DNA of 64,000 nt. Source: Kribbella sp. ALI-6-A. GTDB taxonomy: Bacteria; Actinomycetota; Actinomycetes; Propionibacteriales; Kribbellaceae. The translations under genes were made by a program, and so were the position numbers. This document shows, in pieces, positions 43,348 through 52,032 of the stretch (position 1 is its first letter; each line of letters starts with the position of its first letter). The notes below the pieces were generated by a model that did not search any database, was not told where the DNA came from, and saw only the letters and a list, made by a program, of their open reading frames with translations. Where the stretch lies: NCBI RefSeq assembly GCF_001984195.1, contig NZ_MTQN01000011.1, positions 62,001 to 126,000 of the forward strand, written 5' to 3'.

Positions 43348-44136
43348 TCAGCAGTCCAGCGCGCCACCAGGGATGAGCTTCGGCGTCTGCTCGGGGGCCA
43401 GGAAGTCGAGCAGCAACTGGTTCACCAGGCCCGGCTTCTCCAGCGGCAGCCCGTGCGAAGTCCCCGGTACGACGGCCAGTTGCGCGTCGGGCAGCGCCTT
43501 GGCGACCTCCACGCTGTGCTCGAGCCGGACGGCGTCGTCGTCGCCCTGCATCACCAGCACCGGCATGGTCAGCCTGGCGAGGTCGGCCAGGTCGAGGTCC
43601 GGCATCGTGCGCCACATCTCGGCCCACTTCGCGAACACGACCGGGAAGTGCCCCGGCCCGTCCGGAGCCACCGCCTCGTACTCCGGACGGAAGGCCTCGG
43701 CCAGTTCCTCCAGGCCTTCCGGTGTCATCAGCTGCTCGGTCGCGGGCGTCTGCCCGGCGCGGGTGAGTTCGGCGCCGATCAGCACCAGTTTGCGGACCAG
43801 GTCCGGCCGGGAGAGCGCGAGCCAGGCGCCGACCTTGCCGCCGTCGCTCCAGCCGATCACGTGCGCCTGCGGAATCTCCAGGCGATCCATGAACGCCGCG
43901 AGGTCGGCGGCCAGCAACTCCATCGTGACCGGGCCGTCGACGTCCGGCGTCCGGCCGTGCCCGCGGCGCTCGGGCACGACGACAAGGTAGTGCTGGGACA
44001 ACGCGGCGGTCTGCGCGACCCAGGAGTCGCCGCCGACGCCTCCGCCGTGCAGCAGGATCACCGGTTCGCCCTCACCCTCGACCTCGAAGTAGGTCAGCAC
44101 TCCCCCGGCCTCGACATATTGGCCCACCGCTACCAC
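43348..44136 (-). CDS. Alpha/beta hydrolase
   Basis: A 262-residue serine hydrolase. The oxyanion motif is VILLHGGGVGGDSW, the nucleophile elbow GWSDGGKVG (Ser about 97), the acid in VMQGDDDAVRLEHS and the base in VVPGTSHGLPLEKPG. PERRGHGRTPDVDG is the strand-4 motif. GTG 44136 follows AGGA. It begins 6 bp after the dapA-like gene and so belongs to the LysR-linked unit; it could act on a lactone or ester in the same route. Confidence 0.88.
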   Translation of the reverse strand: MVAVGQYVEAGGVLTYFEVEGEGEPVILLHGGGVGGDSWVAQTAALSQHYLVVVPERRGHGRTPDVDGPVTMELLAADLAAFMDRLEIPQAHVIGWSDGGKVGAWLALSRPDLVRKLVLIGAELTRAGQTPATEQLMTPEGLEELAEAFRPEYEAVAPDGPGHFPVVFAKWAEMWRTMPDLDLADLARLTMPVLVMQGDDDAVRLEHSVEVAKALPDAQLAVVPGTSHGLPLEKPGLVNQLLLDFLAPEQTPKLIPGGALDC

Positions 44137-44142
44137 CCGTCC

Positions 44143-45054
44143 TCAGCTCACCGATGTGTGAGCTCCATCTTCGACCACTTCGGGGATCCGGGAGAGCGCG
44201 GTCTTCGGTTCTCGGAGCTTTGTTTCGGCCAAACTCCGGGCCACCTCGGTGGTCCGGGGGCCGGCCGGCAGCAGCGGGAGTCTGACGTCGGGTGTCGGGA
44301 TCTCGCCGTTCGCGTGCAGGACGGCCTTGATCACGGTCGGGTTGGGTTCGGCGAACAACGCCTTCGACAGCGGGACCAACTGGTGGCCGAGCCGCCGGCC
44401 CGTCGCCACGTCCCCGGCACGCCACGCGGCGACCATCGCGACGAAGCTTCCGGTCGCCAGATGGGCCGACGCCAGGATCCCGCCGTGCGCGCCGAGGGCG
44501 AGCATCGGGGAGACGAACGGGTCGTCGCCGGCGAGCACCGCGAAGTCCTTCGGCAGCTCGGTGAGGAACAGCATCGTCTCGTCGTCGATCCCGCCCGCGG
44601 CGTACTTGATCCCGGCAACGCCCGGCAGCTCGGCGATCCTGCGCAAGGTCTCAGCACCCAGCTGCTGACCGGTCCGGTACGGGACGTGATAGATCACCAG
44701 CGGCACCGGGCATTTCAGCCGGCGGAAGTACTCCAGCACTCCTGCCTCCCCCGGCCGGACGAACGGCGGCACCACGCTCAACGCGGCATCTCCACGCGCC
44801 AGCAACTCGGGATCTTTGCCGCCGACAATCAAAATCGCGTCGTGCGCTCGGCATGCTCGGGCTGCGGCCTCGACCACCACGCGCTGTTCGGCCGCGGACA
44901 GACTGCTCGGCTCACCGGTCGTACCCAGCGCGACCAGCCCGCTCGCCCCCGCCGCGAGCAGACGATCCGCAAGCCCTTCGAGCGCGTCGGCCGCGACCTC
45001 ACCGTCGGTGCCGAACGGGGTGATCAGTGGAACGAGGACGCCGGTCAGGTTCAT
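44143..45054 (-). CDS. Dihydrodipicolinate synthase-family (class I lyase) protein
   Basis: A 303-residue DapA/NanA-fold aldolase. GTTGEPSSLSAAEQ is the keto-acid-binding loop, Tyr in YHVPYRTGQQL is the proton shuttle, and the Schiff-base Lys is in GVAGIKYAAGG. It is probably not the lysine-pathway enzyme, given its catabolic-style neighbours (hydrolase, LysR regulator); keto-deoxy sugar-acid aldolases have the same fold. ATG 45054 is chosen, a GTG two codons earlier being possible. It is divergent from the LysR gene across a perfect palindrome. Confidence 0.85.
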   Translation of the reverse strand: MNLTGVLVPLITPFGTDGEVAADALEGLADRLLAAGASGLVALGTTGEPSSLSAAEQRVVVEAAARACRAHDAILIVGGKDPELLARGDAALSVVPPFVRPGEAGVLEYFRRLKCPVPLVIYHVPYRTGQQLGAETLRRIAELPGVAGIKYAAGGIDDETMLFLTELPKDFAVLAGDDPFVSPMLALGAHGGILASAHLATGSFVAMVAAWRAGDVATGRRLGHQLVPLSKALFAEPNPTVIKAVLHANGEIPTPDVRLPLLPAGPRTTEVARSLAETKLREPKTALSRIPEVVEDGAHTSVS

Positions 45055-45082
45055 GTCCACCAGCCTCGGCGGTCGAGTTGCG

Positions 45083-45127
45083 TAAGGTCCAGTTCGGTTT
45101 TCTGGCGGTCAGCTTAAGCTGACCTTA
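45083..45127. promoter_or_regulatory. LysR-type operator with perfect 18-bp palindrome
   Basis: GGTCAGCTTAAGCTGACC (45107-45124) is a perfect palindrome ending 2 bp before the LysR start. A second, outer pair, TAAGGTC (45083-45089) and GACCTTA (45121-45127), is also inverted. TAAGCT inside the palindrome ends 6 nt before the ATG and would be the -10 of a leaderless message, so binding would block the regulator's own promoter. Confidence 0.75.
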
Positions 45128-45993
45128 TGCTCGACGTCCGCCGCCTCCGACTGCTCCGCGACCTTTCCCAGCTCGGCACGATCGCGGCCGTCGCCGAGGC
45201 GCACACGTACACGGCCTCCGCGGTCTCCCAGCAACTCACCGTCCTGGAACGCGAAGCCGGCGCCCGGCTGCTCGAACGCACCGGCCGCCGCGTCACGCTC
45301 ACCCCCGCCGGTGCTCTGCTCGTCCAGCACGCGGAGAAGATCATCGCCGCTCTTGAAGAGGCCGACGCCGAGCTGGCCGCCGTTCGCGACGAGCTCACCG
45401 GTCCACTGCGCATCGGTGCGTTCCCCACGGCCGTTCGCACGCTGCTGCCGTCCGCTCTCGTCCGCCTCGCCCGCGACCATCCGCGGCTCGAGCTCAGCGT
45501 CACCGAGCTCGACCCCGCCGACGCTCCCCGCGAACTGCGCGAGCACCGGCTGGATGTTGCCTTGATCAACGATTACGACGTGATGCCGGCCCTCGACGCC
45601 GGTGAGACGCAACCGTTGCTGGACGAGACGGTCTACCTGGCGGTGCACGGCGCCGAGCGCTCCGTGGCCGATGCGGAGAGCGCTCCCTGGATCTCCGGAA
45701 CTCCGGGGACGGCGTGCCACTCTGTCATGCTGCACGTCTGCCGGGCCGCCGGCTACCAACCGCGGATCCAGCACACCGCCGACGACTTCGACGCCGTACT
45801 CGCACTGGTCGCCGCCGGCCAAGGCGTTTCGCTCGTGCCGCAGCTCGCGGCCGGCTCGCCGCCTGCCGGGGTCACGCTGGTCCCGCTGCCGGTGCGCCGG
45901 CGTACGAGGGTCGCCTACCGCAAGGGCGCAGCCCGGCATCCCGCGGTCGCGGCCTTCGTCGCCGCGATCCGGACCTCGGCTTCGGCGTACTGA
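45127..45993 (+). CDS. LysR-family transcriptional regulator
   Basis: A 288-residue regulator. Helix-turn-helix at about 1-60 (LRLLRDLSQLGTIAAVAEAHTYTASAVSQQLTVLEREAGARLLER), then a periplasmic-binding-like effector domain (PLRIGAFPTAVRTLLPSALVRLARDHPRLELSV; ALVAAGQGVSLVPQLA). No ribosome site is present, in keeping with a leaderless start. It faces the dapA-like/hydrolase unit, the normal arrangement for a LysR target. A GAGAGCGCT palindrome core lies in frame at 45676-45684. Confidence 0.92.
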   Translation: MLDVRRLRLLRDLSQLGTIAAVAEAHTYTASAVSQQLTVLEREAGARLLERTGRRVTLTPAGALLVQHAEKIIAALEEADAELAAVRDELTGPLRIGAFPTAVRTLLPSALVRLARDHPRLELSVTELDPADAPRELREHRLDVALINDYDVMPALDAGETQPLLDETVYLAVHGAERSVADAESAPWISGTPGTACHSVMLHVCRAAGYQPRIQHTADDFDAVLALVAAGQGVSLVPQLAAGSPPAGVTLVPLPVRRRTRVAYRKGAARHPAVAAFVAAIRTSASAY

Positions 45994-46110
45994 GGCAGCG
46001 ACGGTTCTGCCCCGCGGAACTGCTCTCCCGGTATCGCAACCTTTTCGGCAGCGTCGGCATCGTGCCGGGTAGACGGGGCGATCGGCTCCGGCGAACTGGA
46101 AGGGTGGGAC

Positions 46111-46941
46111 ATGTCAGCGGTCAACAACGTCGACGTGAACGGATTCTGGGAGAACGGCTGGACGATCGTACGCGGGGTCTACTCGCCCAGCGACGTCAAG
46201 CGCCTGCGGGAAGCGGCGTACTGGTCCCGGAAGAACTTCGGTGGCGACCTGCTCGCCAACCCCAGGCTGCGCGAAGTGCTGACCGACGGCAACTTCGTGA
46301 AGATCGCCCGGCAGATCCTCGGCGACGACAAGATCGTCTACACCGGCGACAGCGCGTTCACCGTCAACGGCGTCCAGCGCGGCTTCCACAAGGACAACGC
46401 CGACCGGGTCGATCCGAACGCCCCGGACTGGAACGGCCGGTACACGATCCTGCGCTTCGGCATCTACCTGCAGGACCACTACCGCCACACCGGCGGCCTC
46501 AACCTGCGGCACCAGTCGCACAACACCCCCGACCTGAACGTCGGTGACAACGTCTACGTGCGGACCCGGGTCGGCGACGTCGCGGTCTGGAGCCTGCGCA
46601 CCACGCACAGCGGCAACGGCACCCTGCTGCGCTTCCCGAAGTCGAAGGCGCCGCTGCCGAACGAGCACGACAAGTACCCGAAGTGGCGGATCGCCGGCAA
46701 GGACGGCGACCGCATCGCGCTGTTCGCCGCCCTCGGCCTCGACGACGCCCACATGGCCCGGTACGTCGACTACCTCAAGACCCGCAAGTACATGGTCGAC
46801 ATCTGGCGCAAGACCCGCTACGACCAGGCCGCCCTCACCGCGGCGGCCGAAGCCGGCCTGATCGTCCGCGACGTTCCCCGCGAGGTCGCCGACGACCCCA
46901 CCGCCGGCCAGCACGTGGACTACGTCGCACTGCCGTACTGA
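46111..46941 (+). CDS. Phytanoyl-CoA dioxygenase (PhyH)-like Fe(II)/2-oxoglutarate oxygenase
   Basis: A 276-residue protein. NGFWENGWTIVRGVYSPSDVKRLREAAYW is the usual N-terminal PhyH helix. Iron ligands are likely His and Asp in RGFHKDNAD and a distal His in LRTTHSGNGTLLRF, whose Arg would bind 2-oxoglutarate. Members hydroxylate lipids, amino acids or natural products; the substrate is unknown. GGAAGGGTGG stands in front of the ATG. A hairpin follows the stop. Confidence 0.78.
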   Translation: MSAVNNVDVNGFWENGWTIVRGVYSPSDVKRLREAAYWSRKNFGGDLLANPRLREVLTDGNFVKIARQILGDDKIVYTGDSAFTVNGVQRGFHKDNADRVDPNAPDWNGRYTILRFGIYLQDHYRHTGGLNLRHQSHNTPDLNVGDNVYVRTRVGDVAVWSLRTTHSGNGTLLRFPKSKAPLPNEHDKYPKWRIAGKDGDRIALFAALGLDDAHMARYVDYLKTRKYMVDIWRKTRYDQAALTAAAEAGLIVRDVPREVADDPTAGQHVDYVALPY

Positions 46942-46960
46942 GCTGCACTGATCGATCGGC

Positions 46961-46999
46961 CGAGCCCCGCTCCTGCACCGAGATGGGAGTGGGGGCTCG
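46961..46999 (+). terminator. Hairpin terminator after the PhyH-like gene
   Basis: CGAGCCCC (46961-46968) pairs with GGGGCTCG (46992-46999), and inside CTCC (46970-46973) pairs with GGAG (46986-46989). It lies 20 bp after the stop and separates the gene from the next GNAT gene. Confidence 0.75.
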
Positions 47000-47070
47000 T
47001 CCTGTCCGCGTTCGTCGGCCGCACCACGAAATCGGATGACGCCTGATCCCTGCCGGGGCATCATCACGAC

Positions 47071-47547
47071 ATGCACCTTCGACCGGCGACCGCCGACGAC
47101 TTCGACCTGTTGGCCGCCATGTTGCTGGAGGCCTTCAACTGGGACGGGCAGCGGCGGTTCACGCTGGACCAACTGAAGGCCGAGGACCACGCCTGGCGGT
47201 ACGTCGACGGCTGGATGCGAGCCGGTGACTTCGGCGTCGTCGCGGAGCTGGACTCGCGCCCAGTCGGAGCCGCGTGGGCACGCCTTCTGACCGCCGACCG
47301 GCCCGGCTACGGCTACGTCAGCGACGACGTCCCCGAGCTGAGCATCGGGGTGAGCCCGGACACCCGCGGCCAAGGGGTCGGCCGCGCGGTGCTCACCGCA
47401 CTCGTCGACGCCGCCCGCGAGGCGGCGTACGAGCGGATCAGCTTGAGCGTGGAGCCGGAGAACCGCGCGGCCGAGCTCTACCGGTCGCTCGGCTTCCGCG
47501 CGGTCGGCCGCAACGGCGGCTCCGACACCATGGTGCTCGACCTCTGA
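47071..47547 (+). CDS. GNAT-family N-acetyltransferase
   Basis: A 158-residue acetyltransferase. LRPATADDFDLLAAML starts the domain, ELSIGVSPDTRGQGVGRAVLTALVDAA is motif A with the acetyl-CoA loop RGQGVG, and LSVEPENRAAELYRSLGFRAVG is motif B. The substrate is unknown. It stands alone, with a terminator before it. Confidence 0.9.
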   Translation: MHLRPATADDFDLLAAMLLEAFNWDGQRRFTLDQLKAEDHAWRYVDGWMRAGDFGVVAELDSRPVGAAWARLLTADRPGYGYVSDDVPELSIGVSPDTRGQGVGRAVLTALVDAAREAAYERISLSVEPENRAAELYRSLGFRAVGRNGGSDTMVLDL

Positions 47548-47631
47548 GCGCCGTGCTCACACGCGATCCGGCAGGTCCATCGCCGCGAGCCCGGCCGGGT
47601 CTCCGCGGTGCTGCCAACGTAACCGATCGGC

Positions 47632-48696
47632 CTACCCGAAACCGCGGACGCGGAACTGCATCACCCGGTACGGCCAGCCGGCCGAGGTGTTCCACTGGCT
47701 GACCGCGAGGTGCAGGTCGCTGAGGGTCGAGCCCGGGATGATGTAGCCGCCGTACAGCTGGGCCACGTGGTTGTCGTTCTCCTGGCCCCAGGCGCCGCCG
47801 TAGATCAGCGTCTGGCGATGGGCGGTGTAGAGGTTCGACGTGGGCGTGTCCATGATGATGCCGTCGATGCGGTAGTCGCCGGCGTTGAACCAGGTCAGCA
47901 CCCACTTGCCGCCGAGCGGCCGCAGGCACAGCTCGCCGAAGCTGCCGGTCAGGATCGGCGTGGCCGGGTTACCCCAGGCCCAGACTCCGTTGCGAAACCC
48001 CCACGGCTCGTACGCCGCCGGATTGGCGATCTGGTTGCTGCGGACCCGTTTCAGGATGATCGGCTTGTTGCGCTGGAACCCGGTCGAGTACACGTAGACG
48101 TAGCCGTCGTTGCCCTCACCCCAGCTCAGGCACTGGAACAGCCCACCGTCGAGGTTCGGGTCGAACTTGGCGCCGGTGTCGTACCAGCTCGCACCCGAGT
48201 TGTCCGACCGCCAGATCTCTGTCCAGACAACATTCCCAAGGCCCTTGTTCACCATCGCGTGCAGGTACATCGAGCCGCCGATGGTGATCACGTCCGAGGG
48301 CAGCACGGTCGAGAACGTCGGGTTGTCGTGCGGGTAGTCCCACAGCTGCTGGGCCGCCGCGCCGCCGACCGCGCCCGACCACTGCACGCCACCGGCCAGA
48401 TCGGTCGTCGTCGACCACAACGCGACCGGCGAGCGCCACCATCCACCGCCGACCCACGCCTGCTCGAAGGTGTCGCCGAACATGAACAGCATCCGCCCGT
48501 CCGGCGTGCGCACCGGGATCCCGAGGTCGGTCGCCGCCATCCGGAACCGGTCGGTCAGCCCCGGCCCGGTCAGGTCGGCGACCTTGGTGGTCAGCACGGC
48601 CTGGGTGGCCGCTGAGGCGGTAGCGGGTACGGCGAGCAGCGCGCCGGCGCCGGCAGCGGCTTTCAGCAAGGTCCTTCGGCTCATCGGCTCGGACAT
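47632..48696 (-). CDS. DUF4185 domain-containing exported protein (Tat signal)
   Basis: A 354-residue secreted protein. SRRTLLKAAAGAGALLAVPATASA is a twin-arginine signal with an AxA cleavage site near residue 30. The rest forms a five-bladed-propeller-like fold typical of DUF4185 (LGIPVRTPDGRMLFMFGDTFEQAW; LPSDVITIGGSMYLHAM; WTEIWRSDNSGASWYDTG; GGKWVLTWFNAGDYRIDGIIMDTP). These resemble glycoside hydrolases of the propeller type, though activity is unproven. GGAGG lies 7 nt before the ATG at 48696. A LacI-type operator sits 26 bp upstream. Confidence 0.85.
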   Translation of the reverse strand: MSEPMSRRTLLKAAAGAGALLAVPATASAATQAVLTTKVADLTGPGLTDRFRMAATDLGIPVRTPDGRMLFMFGDTFEQAWVGGGWWRSPVALWSTTTDLAGGVQWSGAVGGAAAQQLWDYPHDNPTFSTVLPSDVITIGGSMYLHAMVNKGLGNVVWTEIWRSDNSGASWYDTGAKFDPNLDGGLFQCLSWGEGNDGYVYVYSTGFQRNKPIILKRVRSNQIANPAAYEPWGFRNGVWAWGNPATPILTGSFGELCLRPLGGKWVLTWFNAGDYRIDGIIMDTPTSNLYTAHRQTLIYGGAWGQENDNHVAQLYGGYIIPGSTLSDLHLAVSQWNTSAGWPYRVMQFRVRGFG

Positions 48697-48721
48697 CGGC
48701 GATCCTCCAGGGGCGGGAGAA

Positions 48722-48733
48722 GAAATCGATTTC
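48722..48733. promoter_or_regulatory. LacI-family-type operator
   Basis: GAAATCGATTTC is a perfect 12-bp palindrome with a central CG, the standard form of LacI-family sugar operators. It lies 26 bp before the DUF4185 gene, where it could cover the promoter. No lacI gene is in the window, so the regulator would act from elsewhere. Confidence 0.65.
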
Positions 48734-48808
48734 CCTCGACTCTGGAGTCACGGCAGAGGCAAGTCAACGACTCGGCCGGGCCTTACCACCCTGGTCGAAA
48801 GGTCGCGC

Positions 48809-49630
48809 TCAGTCCCGCCCGGTTGCGACCGGCCGGTCCGGATCCGTGATCCACTCCGACCACGACCCGACGTACACCGGCGCGTCCACCCCGGCGATCT
48901 CCAGCGCGAGCGCCTCGTGAGCGGCCGTCACGCCCGAGCCGCAGTACGCGCCCACCTGCGTGGACCCGTCGACACCGAGGGCGGCGAAGCGGGCGCGCAG
49001 ATCCGCGGGAGCCAGGAAGCGCCCGTCAGGGCCGACGTTCTCGGTGGTCGGCGCGTTCACCGCGCCCGGGATGTGCCCGGCGACCTTGTCCATCGGCTCG
49101 ACCTCGCCCGCGAACCGCTCCGGCGCCCGCGCATCCAGCAGTACGCCGAACTCCGCCAGCGCGGCCGCACCCCGCGCGTCGAGAATCGTCAGCTTCCCGG
49201 GCGTCGCGACGAACGAACCACCCGCGTCCGCCGGCACCTCCGTGCTGACCGCTCCGCCGGCCGCCTTCCACGCCGCGAGCCCGCCGTCGAGCACCCGGAC
49301 GTCCCGGACGCCGAAGTACCGGAACACGAACCGCGCTCGCGCGGCCGCCATCGAGTTGGCCGCGTCGTACACGACCACCGGCGTACCGGCCTCGACCCCG
49401 GCCCGTCGCAGCACCGCTTCGACGACGCTTGCGTCCGGCAACGGATGCCGGCCGCCGTCACTGGGCGGGCCGGCCAGCTCGGTGTCGAGGTCGACGAAGT
49501 ACGCGCCCGGGACGTGCCCGGCGTCGTACGCCTCGCGTCCCGGCGGGCCCATCAGGTTCCAGGTCGCGTCGACGACCACGACGCGGTCGAGTTCGTCGAG
49601 CAGTTCGGCGGCGGTGATCAACGGCTTCAT
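48809..49630 (-). CDS. Sulfurtransferase with tandem rhodanese domains
   Basis: A 273-residue protein with an inactive N-terminal rhodanese domain (about 1-125, no Cys in the loop) and an active C-terminal one. The catalytic Cys230 is in GAYCGSGVTA, a CGSGVT loop of the mercaptopyruvate/thiosulfate sulfurtransferase type. It would move sulfur from 3-mercaptopyruvate or thiosulfate to cyanide or thiols. It overlaps the thymidine kinase stop by ATGA. Confidence 0.9.
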   Translation of the reverse strand: MKPLITAAELLDELDRVVVVDATWNLMGPPGREAYDAGHVPGAYFVDLDTELAGPPSDGGRHPLPDASVVEAVLRRAGVEAGTPVVVYDAANSMAAARARFVFRYFGVRDVRVLDGGLAAWKAAGGAVSTEVPADAGGSFVATPGKLTILDARGAAALAEFGVLLDARAPERFAGEVEPMDKVAGHIPGAVNAPTTENVGPDGRFLAPADLRARFAALGVDGSTQVGAYCGSGVTAAHEALALEIAGVDAPVYVGSWSEWITDPDRPVATGRD

Positions 49631-50280
49631 GAAACGGAACCTCCGAACGGGAGAACCTCGGGAGACAGCGTGGCCCGGGCCCGGGCCGTGGTCAGCCGGC
49701 GCCGGTGGTGCCGTCGGCAGAGTACTTCGTAGGCGACCTCGCGGTCCTCCTGCACCATGTCGCCGACGACCAGCTGCTCACCTTCGGTGACCATCTCGCC
49801 GTCGACCGTGCGCGCGTTGTGGGTGGCGCGTTCGCCGCACCAGCACAGCGCCTCGACCTGGAGCAGCTCCATCCGGTCGGCGAGCTCGACCAGCCGGGCC
49901 GAGCCCGGGAACAGCGTCGCCCGGAAGTCGGTCAGGATGCCGAAGCAGAACACGTCGATCTGCAGCTCGTCGACCATCCGGGCCAGCTGCTCGACCTGCT
50001 CGGGCTGGTAGAACTGCGCCTCGTCGCAGACCGCGTAGTCGATCCGGCCGCCCCGCGTCAGCTCGCCGACGACGTACTCCCAGAAGTCGAAGTCCGGGCG
50101 CACCTCGATCGCCTCGGCCGCCAGCCCCAGCCGCGACGACAGCACCGACTCGCCGGCGCGGTCGTGGCTGGTGAAGATCCTGCCCTGCCGGCCGCGGGCT
50201 CGATGGTTGTGATCCATCTGCAGCGCGAGCGTGGACTTGCCACAGTCCATGGTCCCGGTGAAGTAGAGCAGCTCAGCCAC
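49627..50280 (-). CDS. tdk: Thymidine kinase (type II)
   Basis: A 217-residue kinase that makes dTMP from thymidine in the salvage route. The P-loop is FTGTMDCGKSTLALQ, the lasso region starts QGRIFTSHDRAG, the catalytic base is Glu in AVCDEAQFY, and the zinc site is CWCGE...CRRHH. GTG 50280 is chosen since relatives begin MAELLYFTG; a GTG/ATG six codons earlier is possible. It is followed by the sulfurtransferase in the same unit. Confidence 0.93.
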   Translation of the reverse strand: MAELLYFTGTMDCGKSTLALQMDHNHRARGRQGRIFTSHDRAGESVLSSRLGLAAEAIEVRPDFDFWEYVVGELTRGGRIDYAVCDEAQFYQPEQVEQLARMVDELQIDVFCFGILTDFRATLFPGSARLVELADRMELLQVEALCWCGERATHNARTVDGEMVTEGEQLVVGDMVQEDREVAYEVLCRRHHRRRLTTARARATLSPEVLPFGGSVS

Positions 50281-50370
50281 GGGCGCCCATCCTGCCAAAG
50301 TCGCTTGCGGGTCAGTAACGCCGGGGGGCGTCGGCTTTCGTTCTGCACCTTCGCCAGGTTCTACTTGGTC

Positions 50371-52032
50371 GTGCGCAAAGCCCTGTTCTCCGCCTGTTCC
50401 TTCGCCCTGGTCCTCGCGTCGGCTCTGTTACCGGCCGCCGGGCCGGCGACGGCTGCCGCCGTACCGATCCGGGCCGAGGCCGGGCTGCGCGCCTACTTCG
50501 TGCTGACCGCGCCGAAGCAGACCGCCGCGGTCACCTCCGCGATCACCGGCAACGGCGGCACCGTCTACGCGACGTACGACGCGATCGGTGTGGTCGTCGT
50601 GCACTCGCAGACCCCCGACTTCGCCGCGAAGTTGCGCGGCGTGAGCGGCGTCCAGAAGGTCGGCGCCACCCGGACGTCCGACGTCCCGGCCGCGGCCGCC
50701 GGCCCAGCTGTCCCGGTGGCGCCGCCGGTGACCCCGGACGAGTCGCCGGAGATCCCCCGCCCGGACATGCAGCAGATCGGCGCGGACCAGGCCTGGGCGG
50801 TCAACCCGGGGTCGAAGTCGATCACCGTCGGTGTGCTCGACACCGGAGTCGACGACCAGCACCCCGACCTCAAGCCGAACTTCGACGCGGCGCGCTCGGC
50901 GTCCTGCGCCTACGGCAAGATCGACACCCGGCCCGGCGCCTGGCGGCCGGTCGGCGAGCACGGCACCCACGTGGCCGGCTCGATCGCCGCCGCGAAGGAC
51001 GGCAAGGGCATGGTCGGCGTCGCGCCGGGCGTCCGGATCTCCTCGATCCGGGTGGCCGAGGCGGGCAGCCAGCTGTTCTTCCCCGAGAACACGGTCTGTG
51101 CGTTCGTGTTCGCCGCCGACAAGGGCGTCTCGGTCACCAACAACAGCTACTACACCGACCCGTGGCTGTTCACCTGCCCGAGCGACCCGGACCAGGACGC
51201 GATCGCCGAGGCCGTCCGCCGTTCCGTCGCGTACGCCGACAGCAAGGGCGTCGTGAACGTCGCCGCGGCCGGCAACGAGAACTACAACCTGGCGGCCAAG
51301 ACCAGCGACAACACCAGCCCGAACGACTCGACCCCGGGCGAGCGCACGATCGGCAACGACTGCCTGAGCCTGCCGACCGAGCTGCCGAACATGGTGGTCG
51401 TCGCCTCGGTCAACGGCAGCAGCGTGAAGTCGAGCTTCTCCAACTACGGCACCGGCAAGATCACCGTCGCGGCGCCCGGCGAGGACGTCTACTCGACCGT
51501 CCCGGGCGGTGGTTACCAAAGCCTCGACGGGACGTCGATGGCCGCGCCGCACGTCGCCGGTGTCGCGGCCCTGCTGCGCAGCGCGAATCCCAAACTCACC
51601 CCCGCGCAAGTCCGCGACCGGCTCTCGGCCCAGGCGAACGACCTGACCTGCCCCGCCGCGTCCGGCGGCGAGTGCACCGGCTCGGACCAGAACAACTCGT
51701 TCTACGGCGAAGGTCTGGTCGACGCGGCCGAGGCGGTCGGCGCGGCGACGAAGACGCCGACCTCCGGCGTGACCATCACCAAGCCGCCGAACCAGCTCGG
51801 CATCGGCGGGCTGCCCGCCGTACCGCTGCTGATCAAGGGACTCAGCAGCAAGGGCGAGATCAGCTACACCGCGACCGGTCTGCCGCCGGGGCTCAGCATC
51901 GACCCGGAGCGCGGCTGGATCACGGGTGTCCTGACGCCCGGCGCGGGGCGCTACAAGGTGACCGTGCGGGCGCAGGACGCCGACGCACGCGACGCCACCA
52001 CGACCTTCTTCTGGAGCGTCTGGAGCTTCTAG
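50371..52032 (+). CDS. Secreted S8 (subtilisin-type) serine protease
   Basis: A 553-residue exported peptidase. Signal peptide (about 1-30, ending ATAAA), an inhibitor-I9-like pro-region (about 38-110), then the catalytic domain with Asp157 (GVLDTGVDD), His197 (GEHGTHVAGS) and Ser389 (GTSMAAPHVAG). Asn in the oxyanion hole is in VAAAGNENYN. After residue about 460 an Ig-like putative domain (YTATGLPPGLSIDPERGWITG) follows. The GTG at 50371 is the likely start. It faces the thymidine kinase. Confidence 0.92.
   Translation: MRKALFSACSFALVLASALLPAAGPATAAAVPIRAEAGLRAYFVLTAPKQTAAVTSAITGNGGTVYATYDAIGVVVVHSQTPDFAAKLRGVSGVQKVGATRTSDVPAAAAGPAVPVAPPVTPDESPEIPRPDMQQIGADQAWAVNPGSKSITVGVLDTGVDDQHPDLKPNFDAARSASCAYGKIDTRPGAWRPVGEHGTHVAGSIAAAKDGKGMVGVAPGVRISSIRVAEAGSQLFFPENTVCAFVFAADKGVSVTNNSYYTDPWLFTCPSDPDQDAIAEAVRRSVAYADSKGVVNVAAAGNENYNLAAKTSDNTSPNDSTPGERTIGNDCLSLPTELPNMVVVASVNGSSVKSSFSNYGTGKITVAAPGEDVYSTVPGGGYQSLDGTSMAAPHVAGVAALLRSANPKLTPAQVRDRLSAQANDLTCPAASGGECTGSDQNNSFYGEGLVDAAEAVGAATKTPTSGVTITKPPNQLGIGGLPAVPLLIKGLSSKGEISYTATGLPPGLSIDPERGWITGVLTPGAGRYKVTVRAQDADARDATTTFFWSVWSF

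Noticed and set aside
40910-43990. A 1026-codon open frame on the plus strand
   Set aside because: It is antisense to the ABC importer and hydrolase genes, which carry clear family motifs; the plus-strand translation has none.
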